Below are positions 60,254 to 64,000 of a stretch of DNA of 64,000 nucleotides, one piece after another. The notes beneath the pieces were generated by a model. The model did not search any database. It was given only the letters and a program-made list of their open reading frames with translations, and was not told where the DNA came from. Made by a program: the position numbers and the translations under genes. Numbering within the stretch: the stretch's first letter is position 1; every line of letters starts with the position of its first letter. Origin of the DNA: Pyxidicoccus parkwaysis (GTDB lineage Bacteria; Myxococcota; Myxococcia; Myxococcales; Myxococcaceae). The stretch lies in NCBI RefSeq assembly GCF_017301735.1, contig NZ_CP071090.1, forward strand, positions 12,817,001 to 12,881,000, given 5' to 3'.

Positions 60254-60388
60254 GCCCGCATGAACCTAGCAGCGGGGTTGCCTGCTTTCTCCAGGCCTTC
60301 GTGACTAGCGCTTCGTGCGGCCTCCGCGCTTTGCAGAGGCCGCGCGTGTGCTGCTGGTCCCCATCCTCACACCCCTGGAACTCCACCC

Positions 60389-63064
60389 ATGTCGCCAGAC
60401 ACCAGAACTCCGAGCAGGCTCCTGATGCTCGCCACGGCTCTCGGGACAGCGTTCTCCGCTGCGCTCGCGGGCAACCCCACCAACCCCATTCTCTTCGTCA
60501 CCCAGGTGCCGATGCCGAATGAGGTGAACACGCGCATCATCAACAACTCCTCGATGTCGTGCGTCTCGCCCTTCAGCAACCACCTGGCGGACACGGGGCA
60601 CTGCGGGCGGGGCGGCTCGCTCCATGAGCGCTTCAGCGATGGACAGGTGGTGGACCTGCTCGCGCTCGCGGATTGGAGCGCGGTGGCGGCCACCCGGCCC
60701 GCCGCCAACACGCTTTCCGTGCGAAACCCCAGCGTGAACTGGACCGCGACCAAGGCCCTCTTCAGCATGGTGGTGGGCGCGCCGGCCAGTGCCACCGACA
60801 CCACCCAGTTCCTGTGGCAGCTCTACGAAATCACCCTGCCCACGCAGGCCCAGCTCGCCTCGGGCGTGAAGCCGGTGCTCACGAAGGTGGCCAACCAGCC
60901 GCCCTACAACAACGTCTTCCCCACCTATGGGCTGGGCGGGAAGGTCCTCTTCTCCAGCGACCGGCCCTACAACGGTCAGGCCCATCTCCAGCAGCGCGAG
61001 GAGTACCTGTCCCTGCCCACGGTCAGCGGGCTGTGGAGCCTGGACCCGAGCTCGGTCAGCTCGCTCCAGCTCCTGCACCACGCCCCCAGCGGGGCGTTCC
61101 GGCCCATGGTCGACAGCTTCGGGCGGGTGGTCTTCACCAACTGGGACCACCTGGCGCGAGACCCGGAGGCCGTCACCGACTCCCGGCCTCCCGTCACCAC
61201 GGCCCCCTACAGCGAGACGTTCACGCAGACGAACAACGGCTCCGGCAACTTCACCGATGAGACGGCGAGCGCTCCCTTCACCCAGGTCACCGCGATGGCG
61301 CCGAACTCGTGGGACATCTTCCCGGAGCCGCGCAACTTCGACCGCAAGACGCTGATTGACGACTACGCGGACACCCTCAACGGCATGGCGCTGAACATCT
61401 TCATGCCGTGGATGGTCAACCCGGACGGCACCGGCGGCGAGCTGCTCAACCACGTGGGCCGCCACGAGGTGGGCCCGGGCGTGGCCAGGAGCTACAAGAA
61501 CGACACCAATATCGTCGACCTGAGCCCGACCACGAACCCCAACTACGGGGGCATGACGACGCGCAACTACTTCAACAACTTCCTGTCCATTCACGAGGAC
61601 CCGCTCAACCCCGGCACGTACTACGGCAGCGACGGGCCGGACCTGGGCACGCACGGCGCGGGGCAGATCGTCAAGCTCACCAACGCGGGAGTGACGTCCG
61701 GTGGCACCCCGCAGAACCCCGACGGCATGAGGGTGGTCTACGTCACCGCGGGCGCCAAGGCCGCCAAGCCCGCGCTCATCGGCTCGGTCGTCATCGCCAC
61801 CCCCGAGACGCTCTACCGCACGCCCGTGGCGCTCTCGGATGGCAACCTCGTCGCCTCGGTCATGCCCAACGTCAACCAGGCCGACAGCAACGTCGGCACC
61901 AGCGCGCAGCCCGCGTCGCGCTATACCCTCCGGCTGACGTCCATGAAGCTCTCCGGCTCGACGTACGTGCAGGACGTGCTGCTGACCCCGGGCATCACCC
62001 TCAGCACCAGCTACTACGTGGGCTCGACGCTCGTGAGCTACAACGGCACCGCGTGGGAGCTGGACCCGGCGGAGGTCGCGCCGCGCTCGCAGCCGGCGGC
62101 GTCCACCGCCAGCGTGGACTCAATCGAGGCCGGCGTCTTCGCGTCCTCGGGCGTGCACCTGCCGACGTTCCAGAGCTACCTGGCTTCCATCAACGCCGCG
62201 CTCACCGTGGGCCGCAATGTCACGAAGCGGGACATGCATGACCGGCAGCAGCCGTTCAACCTGCGCGTCTCCTGGTCCGGCACGCAGACCAGCGGCGCCA
62301 GCGGCTCGGTCTACGACGTGGCGTGGCTCCAGGTCCTGCAGGGCGATTTGCGCCGCGGCTACCTGCTCGGCAAGACGACGCCCGCCACCGGCCGGCGCGT
62401 CGTCGCCACCCCGCTGCATGACACCTGGTCGGAGAACGTGCAGACGCCCGGCGCGCCGACGGGAGCGGTGCGGCTGGGAGACGACGGTTCGTTCGCCGTG
62501 ATTGTCCCCGCGGGGAAGGCGCTGACGTGGCAGCTGCTCGACAACACCACCGCGAAGAAGAGCCAGGTGAAGGAGCGCTTCTGGGTGACCTTCCAGAAGG
62601 GCGAGGTCCGCACCTGCGCGAGCTGTCACGGCGTCAACACGTCCGACCAGACGGGCTCGGTCGCTGCTCCGGTGCCCGCGCCGACCAACGCGCCGCAGGC
62701 GCTGGCGAGCCTGCTCCAGTACTGGAAGGCGAACCACCCGGCCGGCACCGTGCAGCACACGGCGGCGAGCGGGAGCGCCCTGAAGGCGAGTGGCTCGGTG
62801 TCGCTGACCGTCAGCCGCACGGGAGGCAGCACGGGGCCGGTGACGGTGGCCTTCTCGACGGCGGACGGCACCGCGCGGGCGGGCGTCGACTACGCCGCGA
62901 CGAGCGGCACGCTGAGCTGGGCCAATGGGGATACCGCCTCAAAAACAATCACCGTCCCGCTGTTCAACAGCCCTGGCACGGCGCAGACCTTCTCGGTCAA
63001 CCTGAGCAACCCGCAGTACGGCTCGCTCGGAGCGGTCAGCAGCGCCACCATCACCGAGAACTGA
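60389..63064 (+). CDS. Secreted HzsA-like c-type haem protein with Calx-beta domain
   Basis: 891 aa. Signal peptide MSPDTRTPSRLLMLATALGTAFSAALA. The large middle part (NPILFVTQVPMP, GGKVLFSSDRPYNGQAHLQQREEYLSL, PMVDSFGRVVFTNWDHL) is like the alpha-subunit middle domain of hydrazine synthase, a beta-propeller often seen as a stand-alone HzsA-related protein. One haem site, CASCHG, is at 743-748. The last 90 residues form a Calx-beta domain (GPVTVAFSTADGTARAGVDYAATSGTLSWANGD). Anammox chemistry is not implied. It probably binds haem and calcium outside the cell. Confidence 0.77.
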   Translation: MSPDTRTPSRLLMLATALGTAFSAALAGNPTNPILFVTQVPMPNEVNTRIINNSSMSCVSPFSNHLADTGHCGRGGSLHERFSDGQVVDLLALADWSAVAATRPAANTLSVRNPSVNWTATKALFSMVVGAPASATDTTQFLWQLYEITLPTQAQLASGVKPVLTKVANQPPYNNVFPTYGLGGKVLFSSDRPYNGQAHLQQREEYLSLPTVSGLWSLDPSSVSSLQLLHHAPSGAFRPMVDSFGRVVFTNWDHLARDPEAVTDSRPPVTTAPYSETFTQTNNGSGNFTDETASAPFTQVTAMAPNSWDIFPEPRNFDRKTLIDDYADTLNGMALNIFMPWMVNPDGTGGELLNHVGRHEVGPGVARSYKNDTNIVDLSPTTNPNYGGMTTRNYFNNFLSIHEDPLNPGTYYGSDGPDLGTHGAGQIVKLTNAGVTSGGTPQNPDGMRVVYVTAGAKAAKPALIGSVVIATPETLYRTPVALSDGNLVASVMPNVNQADSNVGTSAQPASRYTLRLTSMKLSGSTYVQDVLLTPGITLSTSYYVGSTLVSYNGTAWELDPAEVAPRSQPAASTASVDSIEAGVFASSGVHLPTFQSYLASINAALTVGRNVTKRDMHDRQQPFNLRVSWSGTQTSGASGSVYDVAWLQVLQGDLRRGYLLGKTTPATGRRVVATPLHDTWSENVQTPGAPTGAVRLGDDGSFAVIVPAGKALTWQLLDNTTAKKSQVKERFWVTFQKGEVRTCASCHGVNTSDQTGSVAAPVPAPTNAPQALASLLQYWKANHPAGTVQHTAASGSALKASGSVSLTVSRTGGSTGPVTVAFSTADGTARAGVDYAATSGTLSWANGDTASKTITVPLFNSPGTAQTFSVNLSNPQYGSLGAVSSATITEN

Positions 63065-63202
63065 CGCGGGGCGTGCCTCGGGGTGGATGACGGAGCTCCG
63101 AGGCCGGCCTCGAGATTCCGAGACACGATAGCCTCACGCTCCGAGGAACTGGCTCCGGCGCCGCGCTTCGAAGAGGAGCTCGCCGCCCCCGGGTGAGGCG
63201 GC

Positions 63203-64000
63203 TCACGACTGCCCGCGAAAGACGGGCAGTCCCTTGCGCAGCCGGTCGAACAGGTCGCTGTTGCAGACCAGGCCGTCCTCCTCCATCACCTCGTCGACGA
63301 ACAGCGCGCGCAGGCGCTTGGGCACCTCGTCCCCACCGTCCCGAAGGGTGTACGTGTTGATGTCGAAGTGCTGCTCGGCGTGGACCTCGCCGCTGACGGC
63401 GTGGTCGTCCTCGATGACGACGCGCGCGTGGATGGCGGTGGCCAACAGCAGGCAGTCGTTGTGGTGGCCGAGGACGACGTCGCGCGCGTGGATGTCTCCC
63501 CGGACGCTGAAGTCGCCGTCCGTATTGAGCGCGTGACAGCGCACGTCCCCCAGGATGTTGACGAGCGAGTCGTTCATCTGGTCCTCGAGGACGCCGTGCA
63601 CGATGAGGCTGCCCGTCACCGCGAAGGCCTTGTGGATGGCGAGGTGGCCCTCCACCTCCAGGTCTCCGTGGTGGAAGAAGGGGCGCTCCAGGGTCAGCGG
63701 TCCCTGGAGGCGCACGTGCCTCGGTGGCACGTCGAGCACGTCCCGCAGCGTCGCCAGGACGGCCAGCGCCTGGTCGGGGTCGCCGGAGCTCTCGAGCACG
63801 GTGGCGAGCTCCTGGGCGGAGTCGACGTCGAGGTTGAAGGAGAGCCAGCTCTTCGGCACCGCGGCGCGCAGGGCAGCGGTGTCGAAGGGAAAGGGCGCGA
63901 ACGGGTCCTCGCTCCAGGAGTAGGGGACGTGAGGCTGGCCTCCCGCGCGCTCGAGCAGGGCGATGAGGGCGTCGTATTCCGGGGTGCGGCTGTGGGGCCT
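63203..64000 (-). CDS. Hypothetical beta-solenoid-like protein, 5' end outside window
   Basis: At least 265 codons, open to the right edge. The upstream part reads EYDALIALLERAGGQPHVPYSW and SEDPFAPFPFDTAALRAAV. From about 100 residues on a repeating short-strand pattern appears (GPLTLERPFFHHGDLEVEGHLAIHKAFAVTGSLIVHGVLED, GDFSVRGDIHARDVVLGHHNDC), as in a beta-solenoid or bactofilin-like polymer. No catalytic motif. Possible structural or carrier role. Confidence 0.6.
   Translation of the reverse strand, partial: RPHSRTPEYDALIALLERAGGQPHVPYSWSEDPFAPFPFDTAALRAAVPKSWLSFNLDVDSAQELATVLESSGDPDQALAVLATLRDVLDVPPRHVRLQGPLTLERPFFHHGDLEVEGHLAIHKAFAVTGSLIVHGVLEDQMNDSLVNILGDVRCHALNTDGDFSVRGDIHARDVVLGHHNDCLLLATAIHARVVIEDDHAVSGEVHAEQHFDINTYTLRDGGDEVPKRLRALFVDEVMEEDGLVCNSDLFDRLRKGLPVFRGQS

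Noticed and set aside
60317..60343. GCGGCCTC/GAGGCCGC hairpin as a riboswitch or terminator
   Set aside because: An 8-bp stem alone, without T run, conserved core or clear gene context, is not enough in GC-rich DNA.

Overview
The window comes from a high-GC myxobacterium of the Myxococcaceae type (Myxococcus, Corallococcus or Pyxidicoccus). The reasons are the GC-rich coding throughout, a TPR-bearing Ser/Thr kinase whose catalytic loop is HRDFTPDN, an FHA-domain sigma54 activator, several ECF sigma/anti-sigma pairs, many lipoproteins, and family content typical of that group. Most of the window is chromosomal housekeeping and envelope functions. One 11.1-kb integrated element interrupts it.

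Layout. 1-6 kb: esterase lipoprotein, membrane kinase, small membrane protein, a degenerate SsnA-like amidohydrolase, and an exported selenocysteine peroxiredoxin. 6-9.5 kb: sugar-type ABC importer (permease, lipoprotein binding protein, permease). 9.5-12.5 kb: a secreted protein plus a metzincin protease behind a good sigma54 promoter, with an FHA-sigma54 activator directly upstream. 12.7-18.4 kb: nucleotide-sugar and glycan genes (UDP-xylose synthase, acetyltransferase, cytochrome, glycosyltransferase, UDP-glucose dehydrogenase). 18.4-24.2 kb: a giant HEAT-repeat protein and a ClC channel. 24.4-28.3 kb: a second selenoprotein (PrxQ), a thioredoxin-like protein, an ECF sigma/anti-sigma pair and a fatty-acid desaturase. 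28.3-39.7 kb: site-2 protease, DusB, GH1 glycosidase, histone H1-like protein, NFACT/RqcH-like protein, SprT-like protease, pyruvate kinase, HD-GYP protein, ribulose-phosphate epimerase and a response regulator.

40.0-51.2 kb is an integrative element in tRNA-Pro(CGG). It is bounded by a perfect 50-bp repeat of the tRNA 3' half (39996-40045 and 51129-51178). It carries an AvcD/DcdV-type P-loop plus deoxycytidylate-deaminase protein (antiphage family) coupled to an unrecognised partner; a tyrosine integrase with a zinc-ribbon insertion and a one-base frameshift; an excisionase-like protein; a family-B DNA polymerase split by an IS4-family element; decayed genes; and a DGQHR (DndB-like) protein with a cluster of repeated operator-like sites. 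A 22-bp repeat near both ends may be the integrase arm sites. The element looks like a decayed PolB-encoding integrative element that now shelters a defence module.

51.6-64 kb returns to chromosome: RidA, a short-chain dehydrogenase divergent from a LysR regulator, a DUF2141 protein with a carotenoid oxygenase, an IS66 scrap, an ECF sigma/FecR/sulfatase-modifying-factor-like lipoprotein operon, an HzsA-like c-type haem protein, and an unfinished hypothetical gene.

The strongest individual observations are the two in-frame UGA selenoproteins, each with a hairpin of the expected position and shape, and the tRNA-borne element with its deaminase operon and broken polymerase.
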